Shown here: positions 46,796 through 55,334 of the stretch, piece after piece | Numbering within the stretch: position 1 is the stretch's first letter | Layout of the letters: each line of letters begins with the position of its first letter | Assembly (NCBI GenBank): GCA_910822395.1 | Contig: OU365335.1 | Location: 1 to 64,000, forward strand | Length of the DNA stretch: 64,000 nucleotides | Source of the DNA: Pseudoclavibacter triregionum | GTDB lineage: Bacteria; Actinomycetota; Actinomycetes; Actinomycetales; Microbacteriaceae | Direction: 5' to 3' | Position numbers and translations under genes: made by a program | The notes under the pieces: generated by a model | What the model was told of the DNA's origin: nothing | What the model saw: the letters and a program-made list of their open reading frames with translations, nothing else | Databases searched by the model: none

Positions 46796-48001
46796 ATGGC
46801 GCCCGTGACCTCGAAGAACTCCGTCGGCAAGCTCATCGGGCAGGCGATGAAGGCGTTCCCGCCGGTCCGCTCGGCGATGCGCAACGCGTTCCGGGTCGAG
46901 GACTGGTTCCACGGCGTGCGGCTGCGCGCCGTGCGACGACGACGCTACCGCATGATCGTCGAGCCGTACACCGCCTACGGCTCCACCTCGTGGGTGCGCG
47001 TGCTCGCGCGCGTGCAGATGGCGCCGCCCGCCCCGACCCGCCTCCCCTCGGCGGCCCGCAGCCGGCCGAAGAAGGAGCGGACCGTCCGCGGGTGGCGCGC
47101 CTTCACGCGCATCGCGGTCGCGAACGCGAACGTGACGGTGCGCATCGACGGCACGACGCATCGCGTGAGCTCCGACCGCGGCGGCGTCATCGACGTGAAC
47201 CTGCCGGCGACGCTCGAGCCCGGCTGGCAGACGATCTCCTTCGTGAGCGCCGACGGATTCGAGACGACCGCGCCGGTCTTCATCGTCGGCGACGAGCAGA
47301 AGGTCGGCATCGTCTCGGACATCGACGACACGGTCATGGTGACCGCGCTCCCGCGACCGCTGCTCGCGGCCTGGAACACCTTCGTGCTCGACGTCCACGC
47401 GCGCACGCCCACGCCCGGCATGAACGTGCTCGACGAGCGCCTCCTCGAGCACTTCGGGCGCGGCACGACGCCCGTCATCTACCTCTCGACCGGCCCCTGG
47501 AACGTCGCGCCGACCCTCGCGCGCTTCCTCGGCCGGAACCTCTACCCCGCGGGCCCGCTCCTGCTCACCGACTGGGGTCCGACGCCGGATCGCTTCTTCC
47601 GCTCGGGGTACGACCACAAGGTCGGCAACCTCGAGCGCCTCGCGGCCGAGTTCCCCGACGTGAAGTGGATCCTCATCGGCGACGACGGCCAGCACGACGA
47701 GGAGATCTACGGCAACTTCGCGAAGGCGCACCCCGAGAACGTGCTCGCGGTCGCCATCCGGCAGCTCTCCACGAGCGAGGCGATCCTCGCCGGCGGCCGC
47801 TCGATCCTCGCCGCGCACGAGGAGGAGCCGCCCCCGGTGCCGTGGTTCTCGGCGCCCGACGGCGCGGGCCTCGTCGAGGCGTTCCGCGACGCGGGCATCA
47901 TCCGCGAGCACCCCGAGCTGCGCGCGGCCGAGGAGCTCCGCGAGGAGTTCCTCGCCGAGATGTCGGCGCGCGAGGGGACGTACGAGCCGGGCTCGCGCTA
48001 G
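46796..48001 (+). CDS. App1-like phosphatidate phosphatase (DUF2183)
   Basis: A 401-residue protein of the App1 family, HAD-type enzymes that dephosphorylate phosphatidate in yeast. The catalytic DxDxT motif is VSDIDDTVMVTALPRP near residue 175; YLSTGPWNVAPTLARFL and LIGDDGQHDEEIYGNFA supply the other HAD motifs. The N-terminal third carries a small beta domain. No membrane segment is visible. ATG 46796 is used; GTG 46805, better spaced from GAGG, is an alternative. The bacterial substrate is not established. Confidence 0.85.
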   Translation: MAPVTSKNSVGKLIGQAMKAFPPVRSAMRNAFRVEDWFHGVRLRAVRRRRYRMIVEPYTAYGSTSWVRVLARVQMAPPAPTRLPSAARSRPKKERTVRGWRAFTRIAVANANVTVRIDGTTHRVSSDRGGVIDVNLPATLEPGWQTISFVSADGFETTAPVFIVGDEQKVGIVSDIDDTVMVTALPRPLLAAWNTFVLDVHARTPTPGMNVLDERLLEHFGRGTTPVIYLSTGPWNVAPTLARFLGRNLYPAGPLLLTDWGPTPDRFFRSGYDHKVGNLERLAAEFPDVKWILIGDDGQHDEEIYGNFAKAHPENVLAVAIRQLSTSEAILAGGRSILAAHEEEPPPVPWFSAPDGAGLVEAFRDAGIIREHPELRAAEELREEFLAEMSAREGTYEPGSR

Positions 48002-48027
48002 CGCCGGCCCGTCCCTCGCCCGGCCCC

Positions 48028-48063
48028 GACGGCCCCGGTCCGCTCTCCGCGGTCGGGGCCGTC
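48028..48063 (+). terminator. Terminator after App1 gene
   Basis: GACGGCCCCG pairs with CGGGGCCGTC; loop 16 bases. It is 27 bases after the stop. Confidence 0.75.
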
Positions 48064-48243
48064 CTCGTTGCCGCTCGCCGCCGGGCATGTCGCCCACTGC
48101 TCGCTCATTCGTTCGAACGGATGCAGGCCGGGCGCGTCGCGCATGACGGCGCGGATCGCCGCGGAAAGCCTCAGGTGGAGGTCGAAGCCTTCTCGCCTCC
48201 GCCCCTTCGGAATGTCCGAGGTTGCTCCTACACTCGGCAGTGC

Positions 48244-48259
48244 TCGAACAGGTTTTCGA
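48244..48259 (+). promoter_or_regulatory. LexA (SOS) box of the DUF6504-dnaE2 unit
   Basis: TCGAACAGGTTTTCGA matches 11 of the 12 defined bases of TCGAAC-N4-GTTCGA. It lies 57 bases before the DUF6504 start. DnaE2 is a classical SOS-induced polymerase, which supports the call. Confidence 0.85.
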
Positions 48260-48315
48260 ACTCCCCTGCTCGAGCATCCGTTTCGACCGCCGCCGGATGA
48301 CCGAGAGGAGCCCCT

Positions 48316-48648
48316 ATGCGCATCGACGAGCCCGTGACCGTGGAGCTCTCCCCCGGCGGCGCGCCCGTGCGCTTCGAGTGGCGCGGCGAGCGCTACGGGG
48401 TCGTGAGCGTCCCCGAGCCGTGGATCGGGCGCCGGGCCTGGTGGGACGAGCCGGGCGGGCGGGCCCCGCGCGGCGCGGGCCCCGCCCTGCTCGAGACGAG
48501 CTGCTGGCGCGTCGACGCGATCGCCCTCACGGGGCGGGGCGTCGGCTCCCCCGACGCGAGCTACGACCTCGCCCGCCGGCCCGGCACCCGCGAGTGGCGG
48601 CTCGCGGCCGCCCACGACGACGCGCTCGACGAGCGCCTCTTCGCCTGA
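48316..48648 (+). CDS. DUF6504 small protein, SOS mutagenesis accessory
   Basis: A 110-residue protein of the DUF6504 family, found next to imuB/dnaE2 in actinobacteria; function unknown. It starts MRIDEPVTVELSPGGAPVRF and contains a Trp-rich core (FEWRGERYGVVSV, WIGRRAWWDEPG, CWRVDAIAL), ending EWRLAAAHDDALDERLFA. It has GAGAGGAG upstream. The gene is 17 bp before dnaE2 and shares its SOS box. Confidence 0.8.
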   Translation: MRIDEPVTVELSPGGAPVRFEWRGERYGVVSVPEPWIGRRAWWDEPGGRAPRGAGPALLETSCWRVDAIALTGRGVGSPDASYDLARRPGTREWRLAAAHDDALDERLFA

Positions 48649-48664
48649 GGCCGCGGAGCGCGCC

Positions 48665-51600
48665 GTGCCCTCCTTCGTCCACCTCCACGTCGCCTCGGCG
48701 TTCTCGGCCCACCACGGCACGAGCGCGCCGGAGGCGCTCGTCGCCGCGGCCGCCGAGCAGGGCGCGCCCGCGGCGGCGATCGCCGACCGCGACTGCCTCT
48801 CCGGCGCCGTGCGGCACCTGCGCGCGTGCCAGGCGCACGGCATCGGGGCGATCGTCGGCGTCGACCTCGAGCTCGTCCCCTCGCATCGCGAGGAGCGCGA
48901 GCCGCTGCCGGCCGGGCGGCCGCGCATCGCCGTGCTCGCGCATGGACAGGAAGGCGGTCAGGGCTGGGCGGCGCTGTGCCGGCTCGTCTCCGCCGCCCAC
49001 ACCCCGCCTCGAGGCGCGTCGAAGGCCGCCGCCGCGCGCCGCGGACCCGGCATCTCCCGCGATCGCCTCGCGCCCTTCCTCCTCGGCGAGGAGGGGCCGA
49101 TCGGCACGCTCCTCCTCGGCCCGCGCTCCGACGTCGGCCTCGCGCTCGCGGCGGGCGACCGCGGCCTCGCCGAGCGGATGCTCCGCGCCCACGCCCGCCG
49201 CCTCCCCGGCGCGCTCGCGGTCGAGGTCGTCTGCCACCTCGCCGAGCCCGGCGCCCCGGCCAGCCTCCGGCACGCGGCCGCGATGCTCGAGCTCGCGGAG
49301 GCGTGCGGGGTGCCGGCCGTCCTCTCGAATCAGGTGCGCTACCTCGCCCCCGACGACGCCCTCACCGCCGACGTGCTCGACGCCGCCGGCACCCTCCGCC
49401 CGCTCGGCGCCTTCGAGCCGCAGCCCAACGGGCAGGCCTGGCTCAAGGGCCCCGAGCGCATGCGCGCGCTCGCGCGGCTCGTCGTCGACCGCTCGACGCT
49501 CCCCCGCCGCGCCGCCGAGCGCCTCCTCGCCGAGACCGAGCGGCTCGCCGAGCGCTGCATGCTCGACCCCGTCGCCGACGTCGGATGGCGGGTGCCGAAG
49601 ACCCCGGAGCCGGAGGTCCTCGGCATCGAGGGCGATCCCGACCGCGCCCTCTGGCAGCGCTGCGAGCGGGGGCTCGACGAGCGCCTCGGCGAGCTCGCCG
49701 GCTCCGAGCGGGAGCGGGCCGAGCGGCGGCTGCGCGACGAGCTGCTCACGATCTCCGGCTTCGGCTTCGCGACCTTCTTCCTCGCCGTCGCCGACGTCAC
49801 CGACCTCATCCGCTCGATGGGCATCCGCAACCAGGCCCGAGGCTCGGGCGCCGGCAGCCTCGTGAACTACCTCCTGCGCATCTCGAACGTGAACCCGCTC
49901 GAGCACGACCTCCTCTTCGAGCGCTTCCTCGGGAAGCGCCGCTCGACCCTCCCCGACATCGACGTCGACGTCGAGTCGGCCAGGCGGCACGAGGTGTACG
50001 AGGCGATCTTCCGCCGCTACGGCTCGACCCGCGTGACGCTCCTCTCGATGCAGTCCACGTACCGCGCCCGCGGCGCCGCGCGCGACGCGGGCCTCGCGCT
50101 CGGGCTCGAGGAGGAGCGCATCGACCTCATCGCGAAGCAGCTCTGGCGCTTCAACGCGCGCGAGTTCCGCTCGGCGCTCGGCGAGAAGCCCGAGCTGCGG
50201 CCCGTCGCCGAGCTCGTCGGCGAGGACGCCCGCGTCGACCTCCTCGTCGACCTCGCCGAGCGGCTCGACCGGCTCCCCCGGCACATCTCGATGCACCCGT
50301 GCGGGGTGCTCCTCGGCGACGACACGCTCCTCTCGACCACGCCCGTGCAGCCGAGCGGCATCGGGCTGCCGATGAGCCAGTTCGACAAGGACGACATCGA
50401 CGACCTGGGGCTCCTCAAGCTCGACGTGCTGGGGGTGCGGATGCAGTCGTCCCTCGCCTTCGCCGTCGACGAGATCGAGCGGCTCCACGGCCCGCGGGCG
50501 GCGATCGCGGGCGGGGTGCCGGTCGACGCCCGCTACGTCGCCCCGAGCGGCCGGATCGAGCTCGACGAGATCCCCCACGACGACGAGCCGACCTTCGAGC
50601 AGATCCGCTCGACGCACACGCTCGGCATGTTCCAGATCGAGTCGCCGGGCCAGCGCGAGCTCGTCGGCAAGATGCAGCCGGACGTCTACGAGGACCTCAT
50701 CGCCGACATCTCGCTGTTCCGGCCGGGGCCCATGAAGGGCAACATGGTCGCCCCCTTCCTCGACGTGAAGCACGGCCTCGCGAAGCCCGACTACCTCCAC
50801 CCGACGTTCGTGACCTTCCTCGAGGAGACGCACGGCGTCGTCATCTACCACGAGCAGGTCCTGCGCATCCTCCACCTCTGCATGGGCATCGACCTCGCCG
50901 AGGCCGACGAGCTGCGGCGGCTCTTCGAGAAGCGCGGCGGCGACATCGAGGAGCGCTTCCGGCGCGAGACCGCCGCGAACCGCGACGAGCGGGGACGCCG
51001 CCGCTACACCGACCGCGACATCGACCGCATCTGGGAGGTGCTTCGCGGCTTCGGGTCCTTCGGCTTCTGCAAGGCGCACGGCGCGGCCTTCGCGCTGCCG
51101 ACCTGGCAGAGCGCGTGGCTGAAGACCCACTACCCGGCGGAGTTCTTCGCGGGGCTGCTCACCCATGACCCGGGCATGTACCCGAAGCGGCTGCTCGTGG
51201 GCGACGCGCGGCGGATGGGCATCCCGATCCTCCCCCTCGACGTGAACCGCTCGGCGGAGGACTGGCGCGTCGAGCGGGTGCGGGCGACGCCGCCGGGGCA
51301 CCCGACGCGGCCGGGCGACCTCGGCATCCGGGTCGCGCTCGCCGACGTGCAGGGGATGACCGCGGCCGAGCGCGCGCGGATCCTCGCCGAGCGGCCCTTC
51401 GAGTCGCTCGGCGACTTCTGGGAGCGGGCGCGCCCCTCGCGGCGGCTCGCCGAGCGGCTCGCGCTCGTCGGCGCGCTCGACTCGCTCGAGGCGACGCCCG
51501 GGAGCACCGAGGCGCCGTCGCGGGGCGATCTGCTCGCCCGCATCCGCGCGCTCGCGGGGGCCTCCCGCCGTCCGCGGGCGCTGCGGCCCGACGAGCTGCA

Positions 51601-52099
51601 GCTCCCCCTCGACTTCGACGGCGTGCACGGGCGCGTCGAGCGCGAGGCGGAGGACCTCGAGGCGCGGGAGCGCGTGAAGGCCGAGCTCGACGTCCTCGCG
51701 ATCGACCTCTCCGAGCACGTCATCGAGAGCTACCGTCCGCTGCTCGACGAGCTCGGCGTCGTGCCGGCCTCCTCCCTGCTCGGGCTCCGGGGCGGCGCGG
51801 AGGTGGTCGTCGCGGGCATCCGCGTCGCGACGCAGACGCCGCCGATGCGCAGCGGCAAGCGGGTCGTGTTCATCAGCGTCGACGACGGCACCGGATGCGC
51901 CGACGCGGCCTTCTTCGACGAGGCGCAGCAGCTCACGGGGCCGGCGCTGTTCGGCACGAGCCTGCTCGTCATCCAGGGCACGACCCGGCGCACGGGCGAG
52001 CGCGGGGTGTCGGTGCAGGCCGAGCGGGCCTGGGACCTCAAGCAGCTCTGGGCCGAGTGGACGCGCACGCGGCCGCGGGCGCTCGAGGCGGCGGGCTAG
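48665..52099 (+). CDS. dnaE2: Error-prone DNA polymerase DnaE2
   Basis: A 1144-residue C-family polymerase for damage-induced mutagenic synthesis. The PHP domain starts at FVHLHVASAFSAHHG. The palm shows RGSGAGSLVNYLLRI, PDIDVDVES (two catalytic aspartates), then FDKDDIDDLGLLKLDVLG with the third. EETHGVVIYHEQVLRI and FCKAHGAAFALPTWQSAWLK follow, and an OB domain lies near the C-terminus. Length is as in DnaE2, shorter than replicative DnaE1. Translation starts at GTG. It works with ImuA'/ImuB in other bacteria; imuB is not adjacent here. Its stop overlaps the convergent lipase stop. Confidence 0.93.
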   Translation: MPSFVHLHVASAFSAHHGTSAPEALVAAAAEQGAPAAAIADRDCLSGAVRHLRACQAHGIGAIVGVDLELVPSHREEREPLPAGRPRIAVLAHGQEGGQGWAALCRLVSAAHTPPRGASKAAAARRGPGISRDRLAPFLLGEEGPIGTLLLGPRSDVGLALAAGDRGLAERMLRAHARRLPGALAVEVVCHLAEPGAPASLRHAAAMLELAEACGVPAVLSNQVRYLAPDDALTADVLDAAGTLRPLGAFEPQPNGQAWLKGPERMRALARLVVDRSTLPRRAAERLLAETERLAERCMLDPVADVGWRVPKTPEPEVLGIEGDPDRALWQRCERGLDERLGELAGSERERAERRLRDELLTISGFGFATFFLAVADVTDLIRSMGIRNQARGSGAGSLVNYLLRISNVNPLEHDLLFERFLGKRRSTLPDIDVDVESARRHEVYEAIFRRYGSTRVTLLSMQSTYRARGAARDAGLALGLEEERIDLIAKQLWRFNAREFRSALGEKPELRPVAELVGEDARVDLLVDLAERLDRLPRHISMHPCGVLLGDDTLLSTTPVQPSGIGLPMSQFDKDDIDDLGLLKLDVLGVRMQSSLAFAVDEIERLHGPRAAIAGGVPVDARYVAPSGRIELDEIPHDDEPTFEQIRSTHTLGMFQIESPGQRELVGKMQPDVYEDLIADISLFRPGPMKGNMVAPFLDVKHGLAKPDYLHPTFVTFLEETHGVVIYHEQVLRILHLCMGIDLAEADELRRLFEKRGGDIEERFRRETAANRDERGRRRYTDRDIDRIWEVLRGFGSFGFCKAHGAAFALPTWQSAWLKTHYPAEFFAGLLTHDPGMYPKRLLVGDARRMGIPILPLDVNRSAEDWRVERVRATPPGHPTRPGDLGIRVALADVQGMTAAERARILAERPFESLGDFWERARPSRRLAERLALVGALDSLEATPGSTEAPSRGDLLARIRALAGASRRPRALRPDELQLPLDFDGVHGRVEREAEDLEARERVKAELDVLAIDLSEHVIESYRPLLDELGVVPASSLLGLRGGAEVVVAGIRVATQTPPMRSGKRVVFISVDDGTGCADAAFFDEAQQLTGPALFGTSLLVIQGTTRRTGERGVSVQAERAWDLKQLWAEWTRTRPRALEAAG

Positions 52100-54039
52100 C
52101 CGTGGGCGGGGTCGTGCTCGCCGTCGGGGGCGGCGTCGGCGGGGGTGCCGGGGCAAGCGTCGGCGGGGGTCGAGGCGGGAGCGGCCGGCGGCGTCGGCGA
52201 GGTCGGCGACGCTCCTCCGGTCGGCCGCAGCTCCCCCACGAGCTGCGCCACGAGCTCGAGCAGCCGCGGCTCCGAGAGGATCGCGAAGTGCCCGTCGAGC
52301 GGCAGCCGGAGGTTCCGCGCCGCGCCCTGGAGCGTGCGGTCGCCGGGGATGTGCGGGTCGAAGCGGGGCGTGATCGAGGTGATCCTGGAGTTCGCCGCGA
52401 TCTCCCGGGCGAGGGCGCGCAGGCGCGGGCTCGCGGGCGAGAAGGCGCGGATGGCCGGGTCGAGGAAGGCCCGCGCGTACGCGGAGCCGCCGAAGGGCGT
52501 CGCGATCGCGATGAGGTGGCGGATCCGCCATCCTGCGTCCCGCCGCAGCATCGCCGTCTTCGCGATGAGCCCGCCCTTCGAGTGCGCCACGACGACGACG
52601 TCCTCGAGCTCGCGCCGCTCGAGCTCGCGGACGAGCAGCTCCGCCGACGCGTCGAAGTCGCGCAGGTTCCAGCCGAGGTCCTCGACGACGTGCACCGCGT
52701 GGCCCGCCGCATGGAGCCGCTCGCCGAGCGGAGCGAGGAACCACCACCGCTCGAACACGCCCGGCACGAGCACGACCGTCGCCCCGCCCGGGCGTCCCGC
52801 CCGCCAGCCCTCGGCGTCGACGCCCGGCCCGAGCAGGCCGCCGAGCTGGCCGACGACGGCGGCCCGGTAGTCCCTCGCCCACGAGCGAAGGCCTCCGGGC
52901 GTGAGCGCCATCGGGATGCCGCTGAGCGGGCCTCGCCCCTCCGCGTCGATCGAGCGCATCGCGGCCGCGGCAGCCTCCCGTGGCGCCGGCTCCGGGATGC
53001 CGTCGATGCCCTCCTCCGCCGCGAGGATCCGCGCCGCCTCGAGGCAGACGTGCAAGGTGCGCACATCCGAGAGCAGCCGCGCGTGGCCGTGCACGGGGAT
53101 GACGACGTTCCGGCCCTTCTCGAGCCGGCCGGGGTCGGACACGATCTCGTCCTCGATCGGCAGGATCGAGACGATCCGGTGGTCGAAGGCGTCGTGCACG
53201 CGCAGCCGCACCGTCGAGCGACTCGAGGGCTTGAACGCCGCGAGCTCGCGGCTGCGCCGCACGAAGCTCACGAGACGGGTGCCGCGGAACGGCGCCGCGA
53301 TCGCGATGACGCCGATGACCCGGGGCGGCACGAGCGGGGCGCGCGAGGCGGGCGGCTCCTTGCCGATCTCCGGGATGCCCTCGTCGGGCCGTCGCTCCTC
53401 GATGAGCTCGGCCGCCGTCTCCGCGCGCTCGCGCTCGGCCGCGGGGCCGGCGTCGGGGGCCGCGTCGACGTCCGGCTCGACCGGCTCGACCGGCTCGTCC
53501 CGCTCGTCCGGCTTGTCCGGCGCATCGCCGGCCTCGGCGCTCTCGCTCGCCGTCCGCGCGAGCAGGAGCACCGCCTTCGCGACGAGACCGCCCTTCGAGT
53601 GCCCCACGAGGATGGCGTCCCGCACGCCCTTCGCCTCGAGGTCCGCGAGCACGTACTCCGCGAGCTCGGCGACGCCGCCGAAGTTCCGACCGAGCGCTTC
53701 GATGACGTGGATCGGGTACCCCTCGCGGCTGAAGCCCTCGAGGATCGGCAGGAGGAAGTCCCACGGCTCGAAGATGCCCGCGAGCGCGACGATCGTCGGG
53801 TAGCCCTCGCGCCCTGGCCCAAAGCGCTTCGGCGAGGCCGGCCGCAGGGTGGTCACGGCATGGCGCCGCGCCGAGTAGCCGAGGTCGAGCCCGAAGCCGA
53901 GCAGCCGCTCGCCCGTCCGGGAGGCCGCGTCGAGACCCTCCGCCGCGCGCTCCGCGAGCGCGCCGGCGACGGCCCGCGCAGTCGAGGCGGGCGCGGACGA
54001 GCCTCGCGCCGAGGCGCGCGGTCCCCGCCGCCGGGTCAC
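52096..54039 (-). CDS. Tandem-domain alpha/beta hydrolase (lipase-like)
   Basis: A 647-residue protein with two alpha/beta-hydrolase domains in one chain. Domain 1 (about 60-330) has PTIVALAGIFEPWDFLLPIL and nucleophile elbow LVGHSKGGLVAK near 155. Domain 2 (about 400-600) has ATVVLVPGVFERWWFLAPLG and VVAHSKGGLIAK. The matching layout shows an internal duplication. An acidic Pro/Glu/Asp insert separates strands in domain 1 and a Pro/Ala/Thr tail ends the protein. No signal peptide is seen. The GSxG-type serines suggest both halves could be active. Starts at GTG overlapping the alkyltransferase stop (GTGA), so the two are co-translated. Substrate unknown. Confidence 0.75.
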   Translation of the reverse strand: MTRRRGPRASARGSSAPASTARAVAGALAERAAEGLDAASRTGERLLGFGLDLGYSARRHAVTTLRPASPKRFGPGREGYPTIVALAGIFEPWDFLLPILEGFSREGYPIHVIEALGRNFGGVAELAEYVLADLEAKGVRDAILVGHSKGGLVAKAVLLLARTASESAEAGDAPDKPDERDEPVEPVEPDVDAAPDAGPAAERERAETAAELIEERRPDEGIPEIGKEPPASRAPLVPPRVIGVIAIAAPFRGTRLVSFVRRSRELAAFKPSSRSTVRLRVHDAFDHRIVSILPIEDEIVSDPGRLEKGRNVVIPVHGHARLLSDVRTLHVCLEAARILAAEEGIDGIPEPAPREAAAAAMRSIDAEGRGPLSGIPMALTPGGLRSWARDYRAAVVGQLGGLLGPGVDAEGWRAGRPGGATVVLVPGVFERWWFLAPLGERLHAAGHAVHVVEDLGWNLRDFDASAELLVRELERRELEDVVVVAHSKGGLIAKTAMLRRDAGWRIRHLIAIATPFGGSAYARAFLDPAIRAFSPASPRLRALAREIAANSRITSITPRFDPHIPGDRTLQGAARNLRLPLDGHFAILSEPRLLELVAQLVGELRPTGGASPTSPTPPAAPASTPADACPGTPADAAPDGEHDPAHG

Positions 54040-54617
54040 GGCAGCTCGACGCCCTCGAGGCGCAGGAGGCGGCGCTTCACCGCCTGCCCCCGGGCCAGCC
54101 CGAGCCGCGCGCCGTAGGGCCCGATCGTGCCGTCGGCGCGGACGACCCGGTGGCAGGGCGCGAAGAGCGGCACCGGGTTCGTCGCGCACGCCGACCCCAC
54201 CGCGCGGGCGGCGCGGGGGCGCCCGGTGTCCTCGGCGAGCTCGCCGTAGCTGCGCACCTCGCCGCGCGGGATCGTCGTGAGCGCCCGCTGCACCTCCGCG
54301 CGGTACTCGCCGCGCGCGAGGCGCCAGTCGACGGGGCACTCGAGCGCGTCGCGGCGCCCGCCGAACCAGTCCTCGAGCTCGAGCACGGCCCGGTCGAGCT
54401 TGCCGTTCGGGGTGCGCGCGTACGGGCCGAAGGCCTCGAGCACGACGGCGTGGGCGGGCCGCGCGTCGGCCTCGCGGAACGCCACGTGCGCCACGCCCTG
54501 GGGCGTCGCGACGACGAGCAGCGCGCCGATGGGCGAGTCGATCTCGGCCCAGTCCAGCTCGACGGGGCCGGCCGCCTGGCCCGACCGTTCGCCGACGGTC
54601 ATCCGCGCAGCCGCCAT
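54036..54617 (-). CDS. ogt: Methylated-DNA-protein-cysteine methyltransferase
   Basis: A 193-residue suicide repair enzyme that moves the alkyl group from O6-alkylguanine to its own cysteine. The active site FAPCHRVVRADG lies near residue 152, with IPRGEVRSYGELAEDTGRP (DNA-binding helix-turn-helix) and GYGxGL-like IGPYGARLGLARG around it; an N-terminal ribonuclease-like domain is present. No AdaA regulatory domain. ATG 54617 has GGGAG at 6 bases; another in-frame ATG is five codons further in. Confidence 0.9.
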   Translation of the reverse strand: MAAARMTVGERSGQAAGPVELDWAEIDSPIGALLVVATPQGVAHVAFREADARPAHAVVLEAFGPYARTPNGKLDRAVLELEDWFGGRRDALECPVDWRLARGEYRAEVQRALTTIPRGEVRSYGELAEDTGRPRAARAVGSACATNPVPLFAPCHRVVRADGTIGPYGARLGLARGQAVKRRLLRLEGVELP

Positions 54618-54718
54618 GGTCCGCTCCCTTCTCGTCGCCGTGCCCTGTCGCATGCCGCGGCTCGCGCGACCATCCTCCCGCACTCGCCCGAGACGGGCCG
54701 GGGCGAGCCGGCGTAAGG

Positions 54719-55213
54719 CTAGGCCGTCGTGACCTCGCGCAGGAGCCCCGTGTCGACGTCCGCGACGAAGCCGCGCACGTGGTCGACGTGCTCCACGAAG
54801 GGGCTCTGCGTGATACGGCGGATCGACTCGCGCACCGAGGCGTCGACGTCCTTGAACGACTCGGCCTTCCAGTGCGCGCGGGCGCCCGTCTCGCGCAGCA
54901 GCAGCTCGTCGAACTCGTCCTCGCTGAAGGTCGAGAGGCCGCAGTTCGTGTGGTGCACGAGGATGATCTCGCGCGTGCCGAGCATGCGCTGCGAGATCGT
55001 GAGCGAGCGAATCATGTCGTCCGTGATGACGCCGCCGGCGTTCCGGATGATGTGCGCGTCGCCGAGGTCGAGCCCGAGCATCTCGAAGATGTCGAGGCGC
55101 GAGTCCATGCACGCGATGACCGCGAGGTGCTTGACGGGACGCAGGGGCAGCGGCCCCGGGTAGCCCTCGGCGTAGCGGCGATTGCGCTCGACGATCTCGT
55201 CGATGATGCTCAT
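54719..55213 (-). CDS. Beta-class carbonic anhydrase
   Basis: A 164-residue zinc enzyme interconverting CO2 and bicarbonate. Zinc ligands: Cys in VIACMDSRLDIF near 35 (with the Asp-Arg dyad), and His and Cys in LVHHTNCGLSTF near 87-91. IIRNAGGVITDDMIRSL is also characteristic. The short form with a partner glycine-rich loop belongs to the Rv1284-like group. ATG at 55213 starts MSIIDEIVERN. It is on the same strand as ogt, 101 bp upstream, and divergent from the P-type ATPase. Confidence 0.93.
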   Translation of the reverse strand: MSIIDEIVERNRRYAEGYPGPLPLRPVKHLAVIACMDSRLDIFEMLGLDLGDAHIIRNAGGVITDDMIRSLTISQRMLGTREIILVHHTNCGLSTFSEDEFDELLLRETGARAHWKAESFKDVDASVRESIRRITQSPFVEHVDHVRGFVADVDTGLLREVTTA

Positions 55214-55334
55214 GACGTCCTCCCCGCCCGGGACGGCCGCGCCGGGCTCAGCCGTACGAGTCTACGGCCGCCGGAGCCGGGTGAGGCGAGGCTCACCTCG
55301 CTCGCGCGCGCCGGAGACGAGGGATGGTCGAAGC

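Larger units (their letters stand above)
48002..48315. other. Intergenic region App1 gene / SOS unit
   Basis: 314 bp. Holds a terminator at 48028-48063 and the LexA box at 48244-48259. A palindrome TTCGTTCGAACGGA near 48108-48121 resembles half sites only. No gene was found here; in particular, no imuB. Confidence 0.6.

Noticed and set aside
48107-48121. TTCGTTCGAACGGA as a second LexA box
   Set aside because: It lacks the 4-base spacer between half sites; the box at 48244 fits much better.
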